From Linderina pennispora (Eukaryota > Kickxellomycota > Kickxellomycetes > Kickxellales > Kickxellaceae): a stretch of 64,000 bases of DNA. A model generated the notes under the pieces. That model was not told where the DNA came from, did no database searches, and worked only from the letters and a program-made list of their open reading frames with translations. Shown piece by piece: positions 49,123-64,000 of the stretch; the first letter of the stretch is position 1; the number at the start of each line of letters is the position of its first letter. Both the position numbers and the translations under genes were made by a program. The DNA lies in the NCBI RefSeq assembly GCF_002104995.1, contig NW_024468250.1, forward strand, positions 1,666,257-1,730,256, written 5' to 3'.

Positions 49123-50495
49123 ATGGACCACTTTATAGACAACATTGAATCGAAAGAGTATATCTGCAGACGATATGAGAAGCAGTTCTCGCATATAACC
49201 ATACGATTTGTTTTCTTCTATGCCAATACCGCTGGCGCTGGGGATTTCATGCCAGCCGACCAACTTGAGGAGGGATTCTATCGGACCCTTGCTCTCTGTC
49301 CCTGGTTCGCTGGTGAGCTTAAACAAACCCCAAGCGGCGGAATGGAGGTCATCGTCGATGAGGAGAAACTGAATATGCCCTATTACCGTGAGTCACAGTC
49401 TTTGGTGCATTTCAGCAAGATTCAGTCCTCTGGATTCCATCGTATGACCTGGCCTGACAATCTGGTTCCTGTTGGGCCGGTTGCATATCCTGACAAGGCT
49501 ACTGGGATGATCAAGCTTTTACACATCCAAGTTGTGCGGCTGAAGGAAAACAGCGGAGTGGCCATTTCAGTCAATTTCAACCATGGAGTCGCAGATGGTA
49601 GCACCGTTTATGACATTCGTCAATCCGCTGGGCAGATGAGACGCGTGCGCTAGTATCAGGCGTGCCTGTCGCAGAAGCAAGCTTTTGCTTTGGTGGCGAT
49701 ATCATCAAGAGACACCTGCCAACTGAGCGCGCACCCCTCAGTGAACCGTCCTGCAAAGTGCTTTCAGCAAAATCCCACGTGGCAGATTTCTTCATGTGGC
49801 TCTCACTTAACAAGCGCGGAATGCTGGCGAGCTATTTAGTCAACTCTGCTTCACCGCGTGGGCATCTATTCCGGATATCGCGTTCCAAGATTGACAGGCT
49901 TCGCAGCCAAGTACTCGAGCATCTGCCACACGAAACACGCCTGTCCACTAACGACATCATCTCTGCTGCTTTACACAGGGTTCACGAGCAAGCTGTGATA
50001 GGAAAGAGTAGAGGATGGCTGGATAGGCTAACTGGCTGGAAGAATGGAGTTGCAGGCGAGCACTGTACTGCCGTAGTCGTTAATTATCGCCGCCAGCTTG
50101 GAATGTCAGAGTTGAACTACATGGGGAATCCGATATTCAGCGAATTTGTTCTCACCCCGATGCATCAGGCAAATCTGCCAATTACTCCTAAGACGATTTC
50201 TGAAGTAGCTGGTCAGATTCGGTCACAGGTATCGGCGCTTACTATCCCGCGCATCGGACAAAATATCGATGTATTTGATTCCGGTGAGAAATATGCCGCA
50301 GATTTCTTCGTCATCGGTATGACTCACAAGCTTATGACAATAACTACTAATATAACGTCTGCCAAGATGTACTCTGCAGACTTTGGCCATGGCGTTCAGG
50401 CTTTTTCGACGATACATCCGGAGCTTGCCATGGGTATATTTCTGATTCTTCCATCGCCACCCTCCAAGCAAGGACATTCTTGTCAATATCTGTGA
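49123..50495 (+). CDS. BAHD-type acyltransferase (transferase family PF02458), frameshifted
   Basis: An acyl-CoA-dependent O/N-acyltransferase of the family that includes trichothecene 3-O-acetyltransferase and plant BAHD enzymes. From ATG 49123 (MDHFIDNIESKEY) the N-domain carries the catalytic HxxxD as NHGVADGS. The C-domain starts after a break of at least two one-base slips near 49620-49645 and includes SHVADFFMWLS, STNDIISAALHR and the DFGxG motif as DFGHG, where the usual residue is Trp. Length is about 455 residues. It is boxed between inverted LTR copies at 47.5 and 50.6 kb. Substrate unknown; secondary-metabolite or amine acylation is typical. Confidence 0.75.
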
Positions 50496-50582
50496 CAGTT
50501 CACTGGTAATGGACAGCTTCTTGACAAATGAGTTTTGGAGCGATTTTGCTGAAGTAGTTTACTAATATATGCTTGGAAAGTC

Positions 50583-50812
50583 ACGAGCTTAAACGAGTGG
50601 TTTGGACTGAGTCAGCCAGAGAATGAGTATGAATAATACCTGAAAGCAGAAAGAAAGACTACGAATAAGAAGAGAAAGTAGCTATCAGAGAAAAATAGAA
50701 AGTAGGGAAGTGAGAGATCCTAAAAGAAGATCCGAGTCGTAGTTGTGATAGCACGTGGATCTGATGAGGAAAGGAAAAATTGTAGAAACTCAGAGAATCC
50801 CAAATTCTGACA
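50583..50812 (-). repeat. LTR copy B, inverted relative to copy A
   Basis: The reverse complement begins TGTCAGAATTTGGGATTCTC and ends near CTGGCTGACTCAG...CCAAACCACTCG. By eye about three quarters of positions match copy A. No gag or pol sequence adjoins it, so it is a solo LTR. Confidence 0.75.
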
Positions 50813-51815
50813 GTTTCTAAATAGCATATTTTCTGTTAAACACTAGTCGATGGACTACACGGTTAGTCCTAAATCGGCAAGTCACTGGAGGAAAATCCTG
50901 AATAGACAACCCACCAACTATGTGATGCTGAGCACTTCCCAGAAAGATTCTTCTCTTTTTCTTTTCGTTATCGGTTTAACCGCTTAGGCATTTTCTCATT
51001 TCTTATTTTTATGAACTTCGCGTATAACGCCTCAGCTTGCTTTAAATCTCAAGATCCGATTACTGTGAACTGCATAGTTTTTTATCCTGTTGTTCTTTTT
51101 CTTCTTCTTGGCTGTGCCACCTGAGCGATGGTATAAAACCTTTTCGCTCGCCTCTCCCTTCTTACTTTTCTTTAGCTTCTTCATCAATATTTATTTCCTT
51201 GACTCTGGTCACTTTCTATTGCTGATATGCTCACAACGCTTGCATATTTCTGGATTAAGATACCATCGCTTGACAGCTTATTCAGAATCTGCACACTACA
51301 CAAAAGTTACACACATACACATATATGGCATCTTTCATTACTCATTTCTTATTTTTTCTCTTTCCCTACACCACCCACCGTGTGCTCTAGACCTACAACA
51401 ACTTGCATTGGCAGTCCTTCTACTGAAGGACAGCCAGCAAAAAGCAAGCGAAAGCGTTGTGGCAGCAGAAATGCCACAAGTCCAAGGGTACAGATTCCCA
51501 CATTCGCTTCAACGGAGTAGGAATCATACAGATTCTGCACTTTGTCCAGCCCATCCCCCTTGTGCTTTGTTTGCAAGGCGCTGCTGTTTTTCAGCTGTTG
51601 CTGCGGTATGAATGCTGCGGCCAACGAACAATAAACCTAGCAAACAGGTCCGCACAACCTAGCCCCCTGCGCACGGATGCTATAAAAACTAGTCAAGTTC
51701 CTTGCGAAGCAACTCTTTCCTCCTTTCAAATAGCTCTAACCCTTTTTTGAAAAATACACTTTCCTCAACATCTGTTTCTCAAGGGTCAGTAGACAACCAA
51801 TTCTGGAGCTGCGCA
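50813..51815 (+). promoter_or_regulatory. Intergenic region with TATA box for ABCC gene
   Basis: 1.0 kb with T- and CT-rich tracts (50945-51200) and no gene recognised. TATAAAA at 51681-51687 lies 135 bp upstream of the putative ABCC start. Confidence 0.4.
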
Positions 51816-57060
<5,245 letters not shown>

Positions 57061-57064
57061 AATT

Positions 57065-60000
57065 AGCATGACTCAATACAGAGCCACAATTGCAGCTAGG
57101 GCTGCTCTCAGCACTATCCGTGTTTGTCGTCAGTTCTTCAAGGTTTACTTGTTCGCCATCATGTTCATATGTCGCCGACAGACTTGCATATCCTGGAACT
57201 TTGTTGATACCATACTCATCCAGCATACTAATACCCAGGGAGATATTGGGATGACCCTCGAGTATTAAGTCAGGTTCAGCAATGGGATCAACTGTAAGTC
57301 CACGATTGGTCTGGCCTTCACGAACCCATCTGTAAATGTCCTGATGCTGATCTGGGTTATAATCTAGGGGTGTGATTGTTTCGTGAAACAATGACTATGT
57401 TACTGGTCTATGGCGCTCCGTTTCAGTCGATGCATTTGGTCTTGAGCATGCAGAATAATGCTCAGTCTCAATGTTAGGCACATCTTGGCTATTCAGTGCG
57501 CTATCCATTGGTTCGGACATTTCGGCTGTCACTGGTACTATTGCTTCTGCCTGCATGTCATCCAAATTCATTGTCACATTTGCAGCTAGCACATGATGTT
57601 TTGGCATCCAGTGAGTCAGGCCTTGACTGCTTAGTCTCAATCCTAATCCACTGTCTGCTGGCAAACTAGGTGGCCCTCTTCTTGATCTGGATGATCCAAA
57701 GGAGCTACCGGGTCCTCCTAGTGCTCCTGGTGCTCCTGGTGCTCCGGGTCTGCTTGATGTATTAGTCTGTCACCATTCACCATCATTGTCTTCCCAGTAT
57801 CACATCAAGTCAGCACCAGCAAAGTTCTTGGCCAGCACATTTTCATGCCTGTCACAGAGCTTATAGACTGTGCCTATTCTCTGGACTACTTTGTATGGAC
57901 CACATCGGCATTCTGGTGCTTGAGCAATGTTGTGTGTGATTGGGTAAGCACGGGTGGTCACCAGCTCACTGGGTAAGAAGTAGTGCAGTACTATAATGGC
58001 ATTCGCACACAGTCTTACTTGTTGCCATATGTGCTGTTGCTGCTGACGTGCTCACTGGTAAAGGTTATCAGCCAGTTCGTTAATCATGTGCTGATTTCAT
58101 TCACTGAAGAATAGCTCAGCTGGAGTACATCCAATTGTACTGTTGGGGGTGATAGCTTTCATAGCTACGATTCGAGCTGCATGATGCATCTATGAATTCT
58201 CATGCAGATGCTGCAGCAAGAGCAGTCTCAGGGCATTTTTGAAGCATTTTACTGCAGTTTCTGCAAGATTGGCTTGTGGATGGTATATCAACGATGGGTT
58301 CTATGCAATGTCATTACTCTGCAAAAAGTTGTGGAATTCAACACAGTCAAACTGGGGCCTATGATCTAAGGTCAAAATCCGGGGTCAGCCATATGCCTAG
58401 AACCAATTCATAGTGGGCACGTTGATGACATCACCTGCAGTAGTATTTGTCATTGGGTAGACTTCAAAATACATACTTGCAGCATCGACAATAACCAAGG
58501 CTTCACGTTTGGGATTGTCAGTTGGACCAACCATATGCAGATTGATGTAGACTTGTTCCTATGGAGTTGGCATCTGCGAAGGCACCATTACCATACTAGG
58601 CCATTGCTAAATCACTATCATCTGGCATTTGGTACAGCATTTGGTTACATCATCGACCAGTTTGGATAACTAGTGGTACTATATCCATCGGCATACAAAC
58701 CTATAGAGCTGCTTATACCATGGATGTGCCAATGCCATGTGTGCCGCAGCTATGTACTTATGAGCTGCAGATTTTGTAAGTACTGGTGCCCATAGATCAG
58801 TACCATGTAGACTTCCGAGCTCAACAAAATGGACAAGTACTCCATTTTGGAGTCCGTAATCAGCTGCTTCATCCAAATGCAGCTGGTCTGCATCCACGCC
58901 TACTTGTGTTCACTCTTCACATATATGCAGGATCATAAGGAGGAAATTGTCAGTGGGCTGGCACTTGAGATATTCTAATAGATGTGGCAGATTAGGAAGC
59001 ACCATATACATATGCTCCATTCTGGTACCAAGCTCTTCTTCATCTAGCTGTGCACCTATAGCATGCTGCACATCATCGTCATCATCGCTGTCATCGTTGT
59101 CATCCTGCTGCATGCTTTGTGTGTCAGCTTGTGGCATGTTCCTGCTATCATCATCAGACATCTCATTGTTATAGTCATCAACTGAGAATTTGATGTCCTC
59201 AACCTCACCATCTGAACTTGACCCTTCATCATCGGTGTCTGTTCGAATGGCGCTAAAGACATAGTGGACTGGCTCGGTAATTTTCTGGTTATTTTCACTA
59301 ACTGAAAGTGCAATATTGTGTGATAGCCAATCTGCTATTTGTTGCTTGATACCCGGCAGATGCTCCATCATTCAGTTTGTGATGCCCATGCTGGACAGCT
59401 CCATCCTGAAGTTTGAGAGTTTGTCTGCATCACACTCTGTCTTGTGTCAGAATATGGCATATGTGGTAGTAGCATCTGTCTGAATCCGCAGGTTGGCACA
59501 TCCATCGAGATATAGGTAAAAGTGCTTCACCGCTTCTATAATGGCCATGTATTCTCACCATCCAGGAGGATGCTGACCTTTCAGTCCATCAAACTTTTTA
59601 GAGAAGAATGCTACAGGCGCCAAATCGTCTTTGTCAGAGGATATTTGTATCAGCAATACTGCTCCTATACCAAGCTCTAATGCATCGGTCTGCAGCACTA
59701 GCAGAGCTCCAGGCTTAGGAATGTATTGTGTCTTGACATTGAGCAACACAGACTTGAGTTTACACCAGGCTGACTCCAATTCATATAGCACCTTCTTCGT
59801 GGCCCGTTTTGTGCTAGTGTAAGCATAAAAAGGTGCAAGCAGATGCTGAGTATGCAGTAGATGTCAACCAACTACTGTATCACTGCCACAAAGCTCATGA
59901 ATGCCATGCTTTGTGGTTGGCATTGGTAAATTGAGCAGTGTTTCTATATGGTGGCCTGGAATCTGCCAGCTATGGTCTGTACTCCACATATATCCAAGTA

Positions 60001-60780
60001 TCTCGACTTTGGAGGCCATTCATAAATATAAAAGTTTAAAGAAACTAAATATCTATTATCAGAATAACCAATTAACAAATAATAAATCAATTACTAGCAG
60101 TAGATAAATATTTTAAAATACAGAATGTTTACCACTAGCCAAAAAGATTCAAGCAACTAGATTAACAAATAAACAAAGATGCCAAATATGGTGCTTCTAT
60201 GAAACCCCCTTCGGCATCCTGAAAAATTTCAGTTGATTTCTCAGGACGCAGCCTCTATCTCAGTAGAAGCATATTAATTGTGTATCAACTGAAATTTTTC
60301 AGGATGCTGAAGGGGGTTTCGTAGAAGCACCATATTTGGCATCTGAACAAGAAAACAATAAAAATATTAATAATTATTAAATAGCTAACCATTTCTGACT
60401 GATCTCCTTTGTCTATAGCTACCAATACTCACTTGTCCATATTACTGAGCAGATTAGCCTGTTCAATTGCTCTGAACAGTACATCTAAATTAGCTAGATA
60501 TGCATCATAGTCTCCTAACACTGACTTCAAGTAGATGTTATCAATGTAAAAAAGTAGCTTGCCTTTCAAGGACAGTGCATGAGACATGGTAAGCTCAATG
60601 AATGCTTATACTAATGCTGGTAACTCAGAGTTGTCTTGGACTAAATACACTGTCTCCACATGTCTATATTGTGCTGCATAATATACCTGTATCTATTGAA
60701 TCACTGGTGATAGTCAGACTGTGGAGGTCATTCAGAGTTAGTTATCTGCACAATAATTATTTAAACTTGTTGGAACTATT
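57065..60780 (-). mobile_element. Ty3/gypsy pol remnant (RT, RNase H, integrase), stops only in an otherwise intact frame
   Basis: In reverse order along the window: RT fingers/palm (60779-60408) with YIDN in place of the catalytic YxDD; a 397-bp insertion (60407-60011); RT end (VEILGYMWS); RNase H (TDALELGIGAVLL at about 59700; HLPGIKQQIADWLS at about 59340); an acidic linker; the integrase H2C2 zinc finger and catalytic core (VDAASMYF, ILTLDHRPQF, YHPQAN); a C-terminal GPYKVV-type domain; and a low-complexity tail to about 57065, overlapping the ABCC end antisense. One frame runs from 59866 to 57065 with no indel. It holds 18 stops, ten TGA and eight TAG, no TAA. No LTR or gag adjoins it. 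Confidence 0.85.
60011..60407. mobile_element. 397-bp MITE-like element, copy 1, inserted in the gypsy RT
   Basis: Ends GGAGGCC and GATCTCC with imperfect inverted termini (GGAG--CA-TCA-AAAT). It is flanked by TTT on both sides (60008-60010, 60408-60410), a 3-bp target duplication. RT reading resumes cleanly across it. It contains a nested 167-bp near-perfect palindrome (60178-60344, arms about 66 bp, AGATGCCAAATATGGTGCTT). No coding capacity. Confidence 0.85.
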
Positions 60781-61682
60781 GGAGATCAGTCAGAAATGGT
60801 TAGCTATTTAATAATTATTAATATTTTTATTGTTTTCTTGTTCAGATGCCAAATATGGTGCTTCTACGAAACCCCCTTTGGCATCCTGAAAAATTTCAGT
60901 TGATACACAATTAATATGCTTCTACTGAGATACAGGCTGCATCCCGAGAAATCAACTGAAATTTTTCAGGATGCTGAAGGGGGTTTCGTAGAAGCACCAT
61001 ATTTGGCATCTTTGTTTATTTGTTAATCTAGTTGCTTGAATCTTTTTGGCCAGTGGTAAACATTCTGTATTTTAAAATATTTATCTACTGCTAGTAATTG
61101 ATTTATTATTTATTAATTGGTTATTCTGATAATAGATATTTAATTTCTTTAAACTTTTATATTTATGAATGGCCTCCATTAGTAATTTCAGTGAAATAAA
61201 AATTTCACCCAAACAACTATTAGGGGTCATTCCTAGACTTATAAATTTTAGTAAATTATAATTTTGTTAGATAGATATTTGAATAATCATTTTCAGAAAC
61301 ATTTTTTGCTACTAGATATTTTTGGAACAGATATTTATAATTGTTGTATCCAGAATGTTTACATGTATATAATTGATTTTAAAAATATAAATATTTTTTT
61401 TGCCATTTCACCCAAACTGCCATCAGCATCTTGGAAAAGTTTCAGTGAATATAATTTCCTTGTGGTTGCTTAGCCACAACTATTGAGATATTGACTTTTA
61501 TTGCCTAATGATAATTATCCCCTAATATGCAAAGTTTTTCTTTCTGGTTAAAATTATGTTCACTGAAACTTTTCTAAGATGCTGATGGTGGTTTGGGTGA
61601 AATTTTTATTTCACTGAAATTGCTAATAGTTTAAACATATATAAATAATTGTTGTGCAGATAACTAACTCTGAATGACCTCC
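60723..61682. mobile_element. Second MITE-like family, interrupted copy
   Basis: Inverted termini GGAGGTCATTCAGAGTTAG...GCAGATAACTAAC and its complement at 61655-61682. The same termini bound the intact copy at 61976-62330. It is split by the 397-bp element (60781-61177) and holds extra AT-rich sequence. Confidence 0.75.
60781..61177. mobile_element. 397-bp MITE-like element, copy 2, inverted
   Basis: The same length as copy 1, opposite orientation, differing at only a few positions by eye. It is flanked by ATT on both sides (60778-60780, 61178-61180). The interrupted host sequence (GGAACTATT then AGTAATTTCAG) matches the uninterrupted one near 62025-62045. Confidence 0.88.
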
Positions 61683-61975
61683 TTATTGAAGCATTTTCTA
61701 TCATTACGAATTTCTTATTGAAAATTCCTATTTTAAAAGTTACTTATAATATGTCTACATAGAAGTTCATTGACTCATCAATTTTAGCTTGAATAAGTCT
61801 ATATTGTAATTCTCTCATTGAAGCCTCTAGTTCTACTTTTTGTAGTAAACTACTTCCAACTTTAGTATGTGTTGATCTCTCCTAGTTGTTGCTTGGGTAG
61901 TCAAAGTTAGATAGAACCTAAAGTGTGTAGTGATGTTCAATAGGAACTTTACTAGCTGCTAGGATCTTCATCATG
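61683..61975. other. AT-rich spacer between mobile elements
   Basis: 293 bp. The reverse strand reads a short helical, Leu/Glu-rich stretch (LLQKVELEASMRELQYRL) that could be a retroelement remnant; too short to classify. Confidence 0.3.
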
Positions 61976-62330
61976 GAGGCCATTCAGAGTTAGTTATCTG
62001 CCCATTAACTATTTATGCATGCTGGAACTATTGGCAATTTCAGTGAAATAAAAATTTTACCCAAACTACCATTGTCATCTTGGAAATGTTTCAGTGAACA
62101 TAATTTCCTTGTGGTTGGTTAGCCACATCTATTGAGATATTGACTTTTGTTGCCCAATAATAATTAACCTCAAATATGCAAAGTTTTTCTTTCTGGTTGA
62201 AATTCTGTTCACTGAAACTTTTCCAAGATGACAATGGTAGTTTGGGTGAAATTTTTATTTCACTGAAATTGCCAATAATTTCAACATGCATAAATAGTTG
62301 TTATGCAGATAACTAGCTCTGAATGACCTC
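61976..62330. mobile_element. Second MITE-like family, intact copy with about 125-bp terminal inverted repeats
   Basis: The left arm GAGGCCATTCAGAGTTAGTT... runs to TTTCAGTGAACA and the right arm is its imperfect reverse complement ending GCTCTGAATGACCTC. Together the arms make most of the 355 bp. No target duplication could be confirmed. Confidence 0.8.
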
Positions 62331-63074
62331 TAATATCTCAATAGATGTGGCTAAGCAACCATAAGGAAATTATGTTCACTGAAACTTTTACAAGATGCAG
62401 ATGGTGGTTTGGGTGAAATGGCAAAAAAAAAATTTATATTTTTAAAATCAATTATAAGCATAGAAATATTCTGGACACAATAATTAATATTAACTATGAT
62501 AAAAATAATTAGTAGCTAAAAATAGTTCTGAAAACGATTATTCAAATATTTAACTAAGTAAATTGCAAATATCTAAAATTTATAAGTCCAGGAATGACCA
62601 CCTAAATAAATCATTAGTGGGTATTCATAATTAAGTAACTGCATAATAATTATTTATAAATAATGAAAATATAGAAAATATAAGTATGCATAATTTCCTG
62701 GTAGTTGCTTACCCATATCTATTAAGATATTGACCTTTGCTGCCAAATAATAACTAGCCTAAATAATATAAAATTTTTTATTCAGGTTGAAAATATGTTT
62801 ACTGAAACTTTTCTAAGATACTGATAGTAGTTTGGGTGAAATATCAAGAACAATATATAACATAGAAATCAATTATATGCATAGAAATGTTATGGATATA
62901 GCAATTAGTATAATTATTCTGTTCAAAATATGATTAATTAAATATCTACCTACAAAATTATAAATGAATATAATTTATAAGTGAAAGAAAAACCTTGATT
63001 ATCTACATATCTACTTATAACTAAAAAATACTAGTAGTATTCCAAGGATTTAAAACCACTTTTAGTAGATAATG
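62331..63074. repeat. AT-rich region with an inverted copy of part of 61232-61495
   Basis: 62331-62600 is the reverse complement, with scattered differences, of 61232-61495. Shared features are GTCATTC near an end, TAAATTTTAG, ATTTGAATAATC, TTTTCAGAA, a long T run, and TTTGCCATTTCACCCAAA. Another weaker half copy follows at about 62690-62835. No gene. Confidence 0.7.
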
Positions 63075-64000
63075 AAAAGGGGTTTAGAATGGGGTTTAGA
63101 ATGGGGTTTAGAGGGGTTTAGAAAGGGGTTTAGAAAAGAGGGGTTTAGAAAAGGGGTTTAGAAAGAGAGGGGTTTAGAAAGAGGGGTTTAGAAAGAGGGG
63201 TTTAGAAAGAGGGGTTTAGAAAGAGGGGTTTAGAAAGAGGGGTTTAGAAAGGGGTTTAGAAAAGAGGGGTTTAGAAAGAGAGAGAGAGAGAGAGGGGTTT
63301 AGAAAGAGGGGTTTAGAAAAGAGGGGTTTAGAAAAGGGGTTAGAAAGAGGGGTTTAGAAAGAGGGGTTTAGAAAAGAGGGGTTTAGAAAGAGGGGTTTAG
63401 AAAGAGGGGTTTAGAAAGAGGGGTTTAGAAAGAGGGGTTTAGAAAGAGGGGTTTAGAAAGGGGTTTAGAAAGAGGGGTTTAGAAAGGGGGTTTAGAAAGA
63501 GAGGGGTTTAGAAAGAGGGGTTAGAAAGAGGGGTTTAGAAAGAGGGGTTTAGAGGGGTTAGAAAGAGAGAGGGGTTAGAAAAGGGGTTTAGAAAGAGGGG
63601 TTTAGAAAGAGGGGTTTAGAAAGAGGGGTTTAGAAAAGAGGGGTTTAGAAAGAGGGGTTTAGAAAGAGGGGGTTTAGAAAGAGGGGTTTAGAAAGAGGGG
63701 TTTAGAAAGAGGGGTTTAGAAAGAGGGGTTTAGAAAGAGGGGTTTAGAAAGAGGGGTTTAGAAAGAGGGGTTTAGAAAGAGGGGTTTAGAAAGAGGGGTT
63801 TAGAAAGAGGAGGGGTTTAGAAAGAGGGGTTTAGAAAGAGGGGTTTAGAAAGAAGAGGGGTTAGAAAGAGAGGGGGTTTAGAAAGAGGGGTTTAGAAGAG
63901 GAGGGGTTTAGAAAGAGGGTTTAGAAAGAGGGGTTTAGAAAGAGTTTAGAGGGGTTTAGAAAGAGGGGTTTAGAAAGAGGGGTTTTAGAAAGGGGTTAGA
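63075..64000 (+). repeat. G-rich tandem array, core GGGGTTTAGAAAGA (about 14 bp)
   Basis: From 63079 to the window edge nearly every base belongs to a unit GGGGTTTAGA followed by A(1-4) and (GA)n, about 65-70 units. The core unit of 14 bp dominates; variants have TG instead of AGA (the first two units), a longer GA run (about 63275-63294) or a shorter G run. The G-rich strand runs 5' to 3' toward the right edge, as at a right-hand chromosome end. GGGTTTA occurs in every unit, the same heptamer as the plant-type telomere repeat. Confidence 0.92.

Noticed and set aside
57395-59866. TGA/TAG as ordinary sense codons for the whole genome
   Set aside because: All other intact genes end at TGA, TAG or TAA where expected and show no internal in-frame TGA or TAG, except one TAG in ABCC.
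63275-63294. (GA)n run as a separate microsatellite
   Set aside because: It is a length variant of the GA part of the 14-bp unit and lies within the array.

Overview
The window is nuclear DNA of an early-diverging filamentous fungus. Genes sit 50-300 bp apart on both strands, introns are short and rare, and the housekeeping set is fungal: fused mitochondrial ARG5,6, an ATP sulfurylase with an APS-kinase-like tail, NASP/Sim3, fungalysin and DAL5-type permeases. A Kickxellomycotina (Coemansia-like) source fits the F-box-like and DAL5-like families, but this is an inference; no rRNA or other marker is present. I recognised no tRNA, rRNA or CRISPR.

Layout. 1-5.7 kb: DBP4 helicase (runs off the left edge), PHB2, a NuiA-like protein and MET3. 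5.8-12.8 kb: an accessory strip with a P450 pseudogene that has lost its heme-binding part, an inverted duplication, an F-box/LRR-like fragment, an intact SDR and a longer F-box/LRR-like gene. 12.9-21.8 kb: eight closely packed intact genes (RNH201, a TRA2-like splicing factor with a 25-nt microexon, a small membrane protein, derlin, a large mitochondrial helical-repeat protein, a coiled-coil protein, NASP, a Cys-rich membrane protein). 21.8-26.8 kb: ARG1 and ARG5,6, divergent around a 1.07-kb promoter with a perfect TGACTCA site. 28-33.2 kb: a tandem array of three DAL5-like permeases. 33.5-39.2 kb: uS13m, PPT1 (with a GC-AG intron), uL6m, a GPALPP/DUF3752 protein, a peroxisomal enoyl-CoA isomerase-like protein and a GST. 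40.3-57 kb: a fourth permease, a Thr/Glu-rich secreted protein, an M36 fungalysin, gag and LTR debris around a BAHD-type acyltransferase, and an ABCC transporter. 57-64 kb: a repeat-rich end with an antisense Ty3/gypsy pol, nested short inverted-repeat transposons, AT-rich DNA, and about 0.9 kb of a G-rich ~14-bp tandem repeat that may be telomeric or subtelomeric.

Two features cut across the window. First, about sixty one-base frameshifts interrupt otherwise conserved genes. Nearly all are surplus bases, many in homopolymers, and removing them restores family-typical lengths. This looks like residual long-read insertion error rather than decay, although the P450 deletion and an amber codon in the ABC transporter cannot be explained that way. 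Second, the gypsy pol is free of indels for about 2.5 kb yet carries 18 in-frame stops, all TGA or TAG, together with a catalytic D-to-N change in its RT. That pattern suggests directional G-to-A (opposite-strand C-to-T) mutation.
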